From the NCBI GenBank assembly GCA_014706295.1, contig JACSVZ010000001.1, positions 84,752,237-84,816,236 of the forward strand: a DNA stretch of 64,000 nucleotides, written 5' to 3'. The notes beneath the pieces are model-generated. The model ran no database searches. It worked only from the letters and a program-made list of their open reading frames with translations, and was not told where the DNA came from. The DNA is from Lycocorax pyrrhopterus obiensis (lineage: Eukaryota > Chordata > Aves > Passeriformes > Paradisaeidae). Positions within the stretch are counted from its first letter, which is position 1, and each line of letters begins with the position of its first letter. Below, one piece after another: positions 50,146 to 59,800 of the stretch. A program made the position numbers and the translations under genes.

Positions 50146-51340
50146 AAGGTTAACAAAAGTGGTAACATGCAGACACAGTAAAAAATTAATCATGCTTCCA
50201 GTTCCACCCAATCAGCCTACATATTTGCATTAACTAGGTTTACTAGTGAGCAGTGGTTGTCAGGGATAGTTACATTTCCTCTTGGAAATGATCACATGCT
50301 TTCAAATGGAAAGAGAAATTCCTGTGTTATATTGCTGCCAAATCCCCAGGCTGCCCATTAACAACTGATGTCCTGAAAACAGCCAAGGGACACAAAGTGT
50401 GCACAACAGTCATATATTGCAGTTCCAGAAATGGATGTGAACCCATGGAAGACATCCATATGTACCAATTTTGGATATATAAATGCAAGAAAAAAAAGGC
50501 AAATGCTCCAGATGGAGCTGTTTCACATACCACTCGGCATTTGTGAAGTCCTGGCAATTTTCAAAATCGATGCCAAGGAGATGGATCAGGTGGATATGAA
50601 ATGGAAGTCAGCAGAGGAATTTGGAACTCAGTTCAAACCTTAATACACTACCCAGGAGAAACTACAATGCATAAACTCAGAGATATGATGGATGAGAAAG
50701 AAAGATGCAATCACAAAGCTCATTATCCAAGGCAGCATATATTTATGCCAGACGAAAGTCCTTCCTGGGAACAATTCGTAATCCTGAACTCTTTCACAAA
50801 GATGACCACAAACTTCATCTAAGTTCCTTCATTTAGTGCCAGAAACAATGGAGACATGTTTTAACCACTTTGAGGAGTGGATTTTCTATTCCTTCCCCCT
50901 CCAAGTTCCTGAATTGAGTATGGCTGCTGTTCCACCTAAATTTCTATCATTTTCTTTCTCTATTGACATATTGGAAATGTTATGGAGTTCCTCTAAGTTA
51001 AACCAGACCCATGACGGTGTTCATACCTAGTATCTTCTGACTGCCTATGCTACATTAATAACATATTCATTTATTCACTGCCAGCTGCCAAAGTTGAATC
51101 TTTTAAAGAACTTGCAGACCAAAACAGCAAAAAACTTTGCAAATCCAATTAACAAATATATTAAACTAAGAAAAAAGCTCATTTATGCACACTAATGATG
51201 TCACCAATTTCAACTTCAATTTCTGAACAAATATTATTATCAATTAATAATGCATGCCACTTACAGAGCTCTTTTCATCTTGAAAGAGATTTATAAACAT
51301 TAACTAATTAAATTGCCTGATCTTTTTCACTGTAATTCTA

Positions 51341-51371
51341 CATATATATGTATATATGTATATATATGTGT
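51341..51371. repeat. (TA)n/(TATG)n microsatellite
   Basis: Alternating TA with interspersed TATG and a flanking GTGT. It can fold on itself and is probably length-variable. Confidence 0.85.
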
Positions 51372-51668
51372 AAAATGGGGGTCCAGAAAGGGAAAGGCCA
51401 TTAGATGCCTAGAGACTTCAGTACTACAAAGGCAAGAGCAGAAAATTGGTTTAATTTATGCACAAGCTGCTTCTCCTTCCTAATGAATGTTTTTCATCTT
51501 GAAAGAAGCTCCCACCCAGGCCAAATGACCAGCAGAGGACACTCCCATTACAGCAAAGTCTTTCCAAGGTTGTTCCAGCACATAAGACCAAATTTGACCT
51601 GCTGGTACTATTTTCACGCCATTTAAGGCACAGCCATCTTCTTTGCCCTGTGATCTCTCCAAGTTTTT

Positions 51669-51717
51669 GGGCTTTGGGATTTTTTTGGGTTTTTGGGGTT
51701 TTTTTGGAGGCGTGGGG
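51669..51717 (+). other. G-run cluster, possible G-quadruplex
   Basis: G tracts of 3, 3, 3 and 4 at 51669, 51676, 51687 and 51695 are separated by T-rich loops of 4, 8 and 5 nt, with another GGGG at 51714. It nearly meets the common G3+N1-7 rule (one loop is 8). It stands out from its AT-rich surroundings. Confidence 0.45.
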
Positions 51718-53218
51718 ATTGTTTGCTTGTTTGTCTAATAAGAAGGATTTCCTATTTCATCTAAGTCATCTTAGAAGCTGGACAAATATCCTGTATGGCT
51801 GTAACTATGCAAAATAGCATCCCTTTTCTAGAGGGCAACATGAAAATATTTTAACTCAACATGCAATCACTTTTGCCTCTTTTTCATATATGGTCCAGCC
51901 TTGAAACACAACTCTTATGGGGCTACCAGGAAACTCCTGTAAACAGAATGCACAAATCCCTAAGGGAATATAGCATTTATCAGCTAAATTTATGCTTTTC
52001 TCAGTCTTGAGAAAAGAGCTTATAAGTCATATATCAGTTAAATACTTTATGTAATTGAGCAGTTTTACATATATTTAGGCTGGAAAGTTGTTGAAATGCT
52101 TATGCAACCTTTTAAACGATTTTTCTTTTTCACTGCCAGATAAAGGATTATCAGATGAATTAAATATAACAATGATGGCACTGTAGGACAGGTTTTATCA
52201 AAGATCATTACAGTCACTAAAAATACCACAGAAATTCATATGCTCCATCCTTCTGTAAAGTTGTTAATCGAAAATAGAGATGTGAAGATGCATCAGTCTA
52301 ATAAATATGAAATCTCAAATGTTTTTACACCCTCAGTAATGATTTCTCTTGATAACACCCTCCAGATAGGAATGATTATCTTACTGACACTACCTGAAAT
52401 GCAAATTCTATGAATTCTGAAAAAAAAAAAAAAGTGTGACCTACTTACAACTATGGTGAAATACACCTTCACACTGAAATATAAAAGTTTGATATATAGG
52501 AAATACATACTCTGGCATATTTTTTCAGGATATTTTATTCTTATTTTTAATGCATTTTCAATAATTTTATTAGAATGAGTCATACACCTGTAGTTTGTGA
52601 TAACATAGACATCATATCACAATTTCATGGAATTGGTGTCTTCATAGATGACGCCTAAATTTCAGAAATCATAATGCTTTGGATGGTTTATTAGTTTCTG
52701 CATATTTTTCATATAAACAGATTTACGAGCACGTTACATTTTAGCACTGCCATTAAGAAAATATGATTTTTATAGTTCTAGACACACTTGGAGTAACCAA
52801 ACGTGCTTTACATATTTATGAGGGATTTTTAGTTACAGTGTACTCATTAAAAACTAGCACCCAAACCTGGACATTAATAAATGCTTTAATTAAGACGGGA
52901 ATATCATCTGGGATGAAAAATATATTCCCTATCCTTCTCCAAGAACTCCAGAAACATTAATATGATTATTATAACCAGTGGTGCTGGTTATTTTTATGCC
53001 TGCAGCAACTACAGTTCCCAACAACAGAAGACAACCCTTTGCATCAGGTGCTGTATAAACAGGTACCAATATGAAATAAAGATACAGTACTTGTCATGGG
53101 ATGTTGTAAGTAATTAATAGGAGACAAATTCAACCAAGGCATGTAGCACATTTTCACCTTCAACTGCTAAAGAAGCAGACTGAGCAGGAGGTTTCAGCTG
53201 GGTATCTCACTGGAAAAA

Positions 53219-53925
53219 TAGAATCATAGAGTAGTAGAATGGATTAGTTTGGAAGGGACCTTAAAGTTCATGTAGTTTAAATGCCCCCACCATGGATAGG
53301 GACGCCTTCCACTAGACCAGGCTGCTCAAAGCCCCATCCAGCCCGGCCTTGAACGCTTCCAGGGAAGGGGCATCCACACTTTCTCCTCACCACTCTCACA
53401 GTAAAGAATTTCTTCCTTATATCTAATCTAAACTTATTGCCTTTCAGTTTAAATCCATTATCACTTATCCTACCACTACACACTCTTGTGAAGAGTTCCT
53501 CTATACCTCTGTTGTAGCACCTTTAGGAAATGGAAGGTGCTCTGAGATCTCACTGGAGTCTTTTCTTCTCCAGGCTGAACAAACCTGACTTTCTCAGCCT
53601 GTCTTCATAGAAGAGGTAGTCCAGTCCTGTGATCATCTTCATGGCTTCTTCAAGACTTGCTCCAACAGGTCCATATCTTTTGTATGTTGAGGGCCCAGGG
53701 TGGAATACTGCACTCCAGGTGGGGTCTCATGAGAGCAGAGTAGAGGGGGAGAATCACCCCCCTCAACCTGCTGGCCACACTTCTTCTTACGTAGCCCATG
53801 GTACAGCTGGCTTTATGGGCTGGGAGCACACACTGATGAGGCATATTGAGCTTTATGTTGTGTTTTAGAGTCCTTTACCCCCACTCCCAGGGCTCTGTAA
53901 TCCTTCTTGATACTCTTAGACAGCT
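53219..53925 (-). mobile_element. CR1 LINE 3' region, antisense (longest tail-bearing copy)
   Basis: About 0.7 kb in reverse orientation. The tail TAGAATCATAGAGTAGTAGAATGG leads into GGAAGGGACCTTAAAG, the 3' UTR (GACGCCTTCCACTAGACCAG), and ORF2 C-terminal sequence. On the minus strand 53277-53483 gives NGFKLKGNKFRLDIRKKFF, and 53650-53844 gives RRSVASRLRGVILPLYSALM then RPHLECSI, both clear CR1 ORF2 matches. Frames are broken. Similarity to CR1 ends near 53920, where an unidentified block begins. Confidence 0.94.
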
Positions 53926-54490
53926 CCTGATCTTTTCAATGGTGGTCCAGGTTTAGCTTCTCCACCTGAGCAGGTCTGCTGCCTTTTCATGACACAGGAG
54001 AAAGGTCCAGGCATTTCCTGCAGTGAAGGCCTCTGGTGCATCCTGTCTCTTCAGCAGCTCCACCTGGGTGGAGGCATCAGCCACCGCTGGGGTGGATGGT
54101 GCAGAGCCCTCAGACAGAATTTCAGACTTTGCTCTTCGAGGAAGGTCCATCATTCTGCGTGGGGAGGCAGGTGGGATGAGTGGCTGTGGCCTGTGCAAAT
54201 GGTCACAGAATTGTGGCCGGTTGCTGAGTTATGTGGACTTCAAGTGTCCCATTTGGCCAGTAAATGTCTCCTTCTGCACACCCTCCTACGCAAACCACTC
54301 TGCCATGGCCTGTTTGCTTATCCTGGTTGCAGCGCTCCTGTTGTTGTATCCTACAACAACCTGATGATGTATCCTACAGGATCTTTATCATCCTACAAGA
54401 TGCAGCATCCTAGTGCATCATCGTCATCCGGAACTGCATTGGGGGGCACATACAATCAAACCTTGATGCAATACAGCACCTGAGTCTCCT
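53926..54490. other. Unidentified GC-richer block beside a CR1
   Basis: About 565 bp distinctly richer in GC than its surroundings, starting where CR1 similarity ends. It is open on the minus strand across 53953-54224 (ending in DLPRRAKSEILSEGSAPSTP... ...HEKAADLLRWRS, no recognised family) and on the plus strand across 53989-54483 (164 codons). Neither product is recognised. The last 150 bp carries a degenerate ATCCTAC repeat and a perfect hairpin. It may be an unfamiliar transposon piece, a retroviral or LINE ORF1 fragment, or a pseudogene. Confidence 0.4.
54340..54430. repeat. Hairpin and degenerate ATCCTAC repeat
   Basis: GTTGTTGTA (54340-54348) and TACAACAAC (54352-54360) form a perfect 9-bp stem with a 3-nt loop. 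ATCCTAC or a one-base variant recurs at 54348, 54371, 54390 and 54407, with ATCCGG at 54426, at spacings of 23, 19, 17 and 19 bp. The intervening segments alternate GATGATG and CATCATC, giving further self-complementarity. Confidence 0.6.
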
Positions 54491-55848
54491 GACCTAGAGA
54501 AATGAACACATACTACCATAGTAATGACTAAAGGTTGGCTATCGCAGTTCATACTAAAAACACATCATTTTAAGCAACAATTTTTACTGAAGACATAACT
54601 AAAATGAATTGCAAATGGTTGAGTGTCACTATCAAAGACTGGGTTACACAAAAGCTGCAGTGAAGGAAAAGAAAACTGCTAACATACAAAGGCAGAATGC
54701 CACTTTTAGATAATGAGAGATTTCAGTATCCTCCTGCTTTTTCTGTCCGTATCCTGGCACTTTCAGAGCTTTTCTTCTTCTATATCTCCTATATGTTCAC
54801 ATCAGTCTGTGAATACCATGGTAACATTTCCTCTGAATGCCACTGCATCACTGCCACCCCCAGAAAAATTCTCATTCACCATCCTTGACTGTTCAGCCTC
54901 CAGATTTCAACATATACTGATTCTGACTGCCTACTTCCAACATGGAAAGAAAAGAAATCTCACACCCAAATATCTGTCCCACCCACCAGCAGTTCCCTTA
55001 ATTTCTGTATTTAAGGATTCAGTTCTCCATTACTGACTTCCAAACTTAAACGCTACTGATGTTATTTTTTAGTGTGTTTATTGTGCATAATATTGTATAA
55101 CATTTAATATAAGACAGCTTCAGTAGGTGACAGAGGATTTTAGATAGGAAAGCTTGCACATAAAAAATATCATTATTGCTGGTTACAATCCACTGACTTA
55201 AACAGGAACTCATCTGCCTCAAAAGATTTGCAAAATCAAGCATTTAATGGCCATCACATTACTTTCAGTGGCTGACAACTCCCTGAAAAGTATACATTCC
55301 ATGTAAGAGCTTTCCCCTTTTCCACTGCCAACACAATAACCAGCTCAGTCAGCTGGGCTGTGTCCTTTACCTTTCTGAATTGAACAGAGAGAATGACTAT
55401 TCCCAGCAACCAGAAGAAGGAAGATACTGTGTAGGAGAGAACCTGCTCACTGATATGAAATGAAGCTATTCCATCCATTTCAGTGACACTTCTGCCTTTT
55501 ACAGAAGCAGGAAATTCGGCCAAGACAGCCTTCAGCCATCTGAAAAGCACTGCACAAGTCACAGTTGTCCTCTGGGAGGAAGATCTCCTGTCTTTCATGT
55601 CAGCCATGCTTATTGAGTCAAACCAGCTTTCTGCCACACTTAACATTCAAAACATTACAGTCAAACTATCTTCTGCATCCACATCAGTGGCTGGTTGACA
55701 AAGTCTCTAACATTGATTTTCTTACCGCAAATCGAAAACCTGTCAGTCTGAACACTGACTCTCCCCTTGACTCCCAACACAGCTCCAAGTAAGCTAAGGT
55801 GAAATCCACACAACTGCTAAAGGTGGTAGCAGGACACTCACTTTGTGT
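54491..55848. other. Unique sequence, no gene recognised
   Basis: Frames of 107 codons (54713-55036, plus) and 130 codons (55254-55646, minus) are present but show no known domain. No splice-flanked exon pattern or repeat was identified. Confidence 0.55.
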
Positions 55849-55985
55849 TTTCACAGAATGTTCTGAGTTGGAAGGGACCCACAAGGATCATCGAGTCCAG
55901 CTCTTCAGCGAATGGCCCATACAGGGAATTGAACACAGCCTGGATGTTATAAGCACCATGCTCTAACCAACAGAGCTCATCTCTT
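55849..55985 (-). mobile_element. tRNA-Ile/CR1 hybrid SINE (TguSINE1-like), antisense
   Basis: On the minus strand the first part (about 55985 to 55908) is a tRNA-Ile-like head: D-arm/A-box region GCTCTGTTGGTTAGAGC, anticodon arm TGGTGCTTATAAC, and T-arm/B-box TGTTCAATTCCC ending GTATGGGCCA. It passes straight into a CR1 3' tail (CTCGATGATCCTTGTGGGTC, TTCCAACTCAGAA, ATTCTGTGA). This two-part structure is that of TguSINE1, a passerine SINE moved by CR1 machinery. The anticodon loop reads CTTATAA, against CTAATAA in tRNA-Ile(AAU). The head start near 55985 is approximate. Confidence 0.88.
55925..55935 (-). promoter_or_regulatory. Pol III B-box of the SINE
   Basis: Minus-strand TGTTCAATTCC corresponds to the tRNA B-box GGTTCGAATCC/GGTTCGATCCC. 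Substitutions, including loss of the central CG, suggest weak or no activity. Confidence 0.55.
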
Positions 55986-56287
55986 AAAGAGCTGACTGAA
56001 AGAGCTCTTCAGGGAAAATTACAATCCCTTCTGCTGAGAAGGAAAGGATTTTCTTCTTAAACCTTTATTGATTCCAGCTTGAAAAACACTTAGATTCCAT
56101 GTCAGGAAATTACACTGAAATGCTTACTATCGTAATGCACAAAAGGTTCTTTCAATATTTTAGGTTATCCATTGAAAAATTAAATGTGATCCTAATTTCA
56201 TCTATTAAAGAAAAATAAAAATTCAAATGTAAATAGACATAGGCTATTAGGGTTTTTGCTACTCTGGTAAAAAAATCCAACATCTGC
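55986..56287. other. Unique spacer between SINE and LTR
   Basis: About 300 bp of AT-rich sequence. Nothing recognised. Confidence 0.65.
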
Positions 56288-56292
56288 ATACT
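56288..56292. repeat. Imperfect target duplication ATACT, left copy
   Basis: ATACT precedes the LTR, and ATATT follows it at 56880-56884. Four of five bases agree, consistent with an older insertion than the LTR at 7467, whose duplication is still perfect. Confidence 0.6.
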
Positions 56293-56879
56293 TGTACTGG
56301 TTTTGGCTGGCACAGAGTTAATTTTCTTCATAGTAGTTTTTATGGGGCTGCGTTTTGGATTTCTGCTAGAAACAGTGTTGATAACAGAGGGATGGTTTCC
56401 TTACTGCTGAGCAGTGCTCACACAGAGCTGAGGCCTTTTCTGCTCCTCACCCCACCCCACCAGCGAGGCAATTGGGGGTGCACAAGGAGTTAGGAGGGGA
56501 CACACCTGGGACAGCTGATCCCAGCTGACCACAGGGATATTCCAGACCATATGACACCATGCTCAGCAATAGAAGCTCCGGGAAGAAGAAGGAAGTCGGT
56601 GATACTCGAAGTGATGGTGTTGCTCTTCCCAGACCATTACACATGATGGGGTCCTGATCTCCCCTGGTGGCTGAACACCTGCCTGCCCGTGGGAAGTGGT
56701 GAATAAATTCCTTGTTCTGTTTTGCTTAAAAAGCACCTTTTGCTTTCTCTATTAAGCTCTCTTTACTGCCACCCACGAGTTTGCTTTTACCCTTCTGATT
56801 ATTTCCCCCATCCAACTGGAGGAAGAAGACCAAGAAGCAGCCGTGGGGCTCACCTGCCCACTAGGATTATACCATGACA
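56293..56879 (+). mobile_element. Solo LTR, same ERVL-like family as 7467-8047
   Basis: This 587-bp LTR has TG...CA ends (TGTACTGGTTTTGGCTGG to CCATGACA) and a near-perfect 5-bp duplication. It aligns along its length with the LTR at 7467: GAGCTGAGGCCTTTTCTG, GGCTGAACACCTGCCTGCCC, TTCCTTGTTCTGTTTTGCTT. The TATA position is degraded (AGCAATAGAAG instead of TATATAAAG) and the later poly(A) signal reads ATTAAG, though AATAAA is present at 56702. There is no internal region, so it is a solo LTR. Diversity between the two copies suggests separate, fairly old insertions. Confidence 0.9.
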
Positions 56880-56884
56880 ATATT
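56880..56884. repeat. Imperfect target duplication ATATT, right copy
   Basis: Pairs with ATACT at 56288-56292 with one mismatch and supports the LTR's 3' end at 56879. Confidence 0.6.
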
Positions 56885-59800
56885 AAATATGATCCAGAGA
56901 AATACAACTTTGTCTGGATCTGAGAATAAATCCATATGCAAATTGGGATGTCTCTTTGAGACTCTCCTTCCCATTTAAACCTTGTTCCCATCCTTTATTC
57001 TCCATCAGTCTAGTGGAAGTAGCAACGCAGAAAGGGAAAATGTACACAAAACAACAAAGATTGGACTCCAGAGATTTAGTGGCCGATATTCCTGCAGTAA
57101 ATTTGAAAGCTTCAGTCATTGACTTATACTAAAAGAATCAAAAAAGTGGTTTCAGACCACTTACATCCCTCCTGGTAGATCACAGATAGTAACACAGATA
57201 TGAGACCTGTGGTTTCTGCAGCATGGGTACAGGGTAATATCTCCTGTTTGAGGGATACATGGGATTGTCTAAAACTTGCAAAAAAGGGAAGAACACTCAT
57301 GCAGGGAATGTCTATATGGGAATGACTCCCAGTTTTCCAGATCTAAACTACTTTATTCAGGCTATGCTTGTATCAGGAATTAAAATGGGGCTCATGTCCA
57401 TACAAGTACATGCATACTGATCAAATATTAAATGACCCACTTGGTTCTGGCAAACCAGAATTCTCCCAGACACAGTCTGGGCATGGTCTGGGAGTCAGTA
57501 TGGATCACAGACCACTTCCAGCTTGGGCACAACTGCTGTCTCTGTGTCTCGGGCTGGTGAGAGACCTTTGCTGCATGGATGCAAACCATGTTGTGGCAGG
57601 CTGGGTCAGAGCCAGAAAATAGTTGCTGGCCATTTTCATTTGTTTATTAGCATACTAACCTCTGAGTATCTGCTCATATCATGTGTACAGTGAAAAAGGA
57701 AATATTCCCTGATGTATATTCCAGCACACATGAAAACATTCACCGTCAGAAATTTCTCTTGGTGCCCAGTTGTATGGCAAAGAACACCAAGATCCCAGCT
57801 GGGATCACAGAGCCTCACGCCAGTGACGAAACAGTCCTCTCTTTCTCTTGAAAGAGTAAGTAAATTCCTGGTTTTATTTGTGAAGGAGAGCACTAAGTTT
57901 TAAATCACATCCCTGTGACAACAAAGTCTTGAAACTCAGCTTATTCTCCATCCTGTTAGAGACCCTTGAGAGTCACTTATCCTCATCTCTCCAGAAAAAT
58001 CCCTGCAAACCATTCCTACCTATATGGTTGGCATTGAGAGGGTTTGGGGTGTAATTAGTAGCCCACGAGAAACCAGGAAAGTGCCATTCTGACAGGAACA
58101 GAAAGGCACAAAAGATTGTTAGATGCATCAAGACATCACACTGTATATTACAAACTTGTGCTGCAGACAGAGAGAAATAAAAAGAGAGAAAGCTGTATGG
58201 CAACAGCAAGAGAAAATTCAGAGAAGATTCTGGGTCTCACAAGGATACAGGCCAAACAAATCAACTCCAGACACTGGATGAACTACAGCACCTTCTGTCT
58301 CTTCTGAACAAGTCAGAAACACAGGACGCAATTTAGACCCAAGTCTGAATTTTACTTAAAAACAGGTGGAAAGTTCAAGATTAAGATTCTGATCTTGATC
58401 CAGAGCCACATTAATCATTAAAAAACAAAAATCCCCAAGAGTAAGTGTATGAAAAACAACCACTCAGAAGTACAAAATTTTGACACTAAACAGATACAAA
58501 GTTCTAAGATTCTTCTCCACATCAATCTACCAGTGAGACCAGATCTGAAGTGCCTCAGTGCCAAGTCTTTGCAGCAATGCCAAGTTGTACAAAGAAATCC
58601 AGCAGAGGCAAGTAGTCCTGTTTCAGTTGCTGCAAGTTCCAAAGTTTAAAGACTCAGATGATAAATTGTCAAAATCAAGTTTGTTTGCTCAGCATTATTT
58701 TGGCACTTCTATCTAAATGCATAATACCAATCTCTCTGGCATGGTTCTGCTCTATCGTTTCACAGTATCAGCTTTTAAAAAACTCCGAAATTTTAAAATG
58801 GAAAAGTGACATCACATGGTAACATACTGAACATCCCCTCCCCAGTTCAGCACCATAGTTAGAGCCATTAAAGCCCTACCAGTACCCCCTGACATGTGGA
58901 TGATGTGTACCAGCTGTGAGAGTGATAAAGACAAACACTTTTCTACAAGTGTTCATGGCTACTTGCTGTTTCAAATAATAATCAGGACTCTGCTGAGGAG
59001 TTTTTTTCCCAGTGGCTCTCATCTGAATTCCCAGACATTTGTGACAGAGGTAGAATATTAGCTAGTAGTAATCTGAGAGATTTCTGATCCATGGAGTCAG
59101 GAAAAGCTGTTTGGACATGTGATTTTTGGACAACAAAAGCAGCAGACAAATTCTTACACGTGGAGATAGCCTCCAGAAGAGACCAGAGAAGAAGCAGCTT
59201 CCACTAGAATTTGGAAAGGAACTACTTGACCTAGAGAACAATGACAGGTAATTCATCCCTTTCAACTTTTGTCAGAGGAAAAAGACCAACAACTGCTAGT
59301 TCATTATAGCTGAAGTGGCAACAAAAGAGTTCATCCTCACTGATTTAGCCAACACTCCCTACTGTTTGTCTTTGGTTCCACAGAACTCATTGCTTAATAT
59401 ACAGAGCTTCCACAGGCTTTTCTTTCCTACTTCTGTGTCTTTGACCCCGCTTCTCATAAGCAAGTTTTTGACATACACATTGAAGCATGGCTTAATGATG
59501 AAACAGAACTGTCTATCAACAGAAAGTTCTTGTCTTTGAAGTCTTGTCAACCCCTGAAGGACATGCTTTTACTTAGTGTTAAACGAACCTGTGGAAGCAT
59601 TTTATGGACGGCAAACAAAACAGAAAGTCTTTTAGGAAGCTGAAACCTTGCAGTCCCAGATAAATAAATCATGTGGACTCTATGAAGATTCAAAGACTGA
59701 AGAAAATATTCTGATTTACTGTGAGGGTTTGGATACTGACTAGACATTTGTATGAAATTCATCCTTTAAAACCAAAGTTGGAGCTATTCTGGGAAGTACT

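Larger units (their letters stand above)
50146..53218. other. Unique sequence with TA microsatellite and G/T-rich run
   Basis: No gene recognised. Two overlapping plus frames (50431-50643 and 50601-50822) are unassigned. Simple repeats at 51341-51371 and a G-run cluster at 51669-51717 are listed separately. A13 run at about 52421-52433. Confidence 0.6.

Noticed and set aside
54361..54482. Box C/D snoRNA (TGATGA near the start, CTGA near the end)
   Set aside because: No terminal stem brings the boxes together, and the spacing of about 120 nt is not typical; the TGATGA belongs to a repetitive GATGATG segment.
55908..55985. A functional tRNA-Ile gene on the minus strand
   Set aside because: It runs directly into a CR1 tail, lacks a paired acceptor 3' half and a Pol III T-run terminator, and has B-box substitutions, so it is a SINE head.
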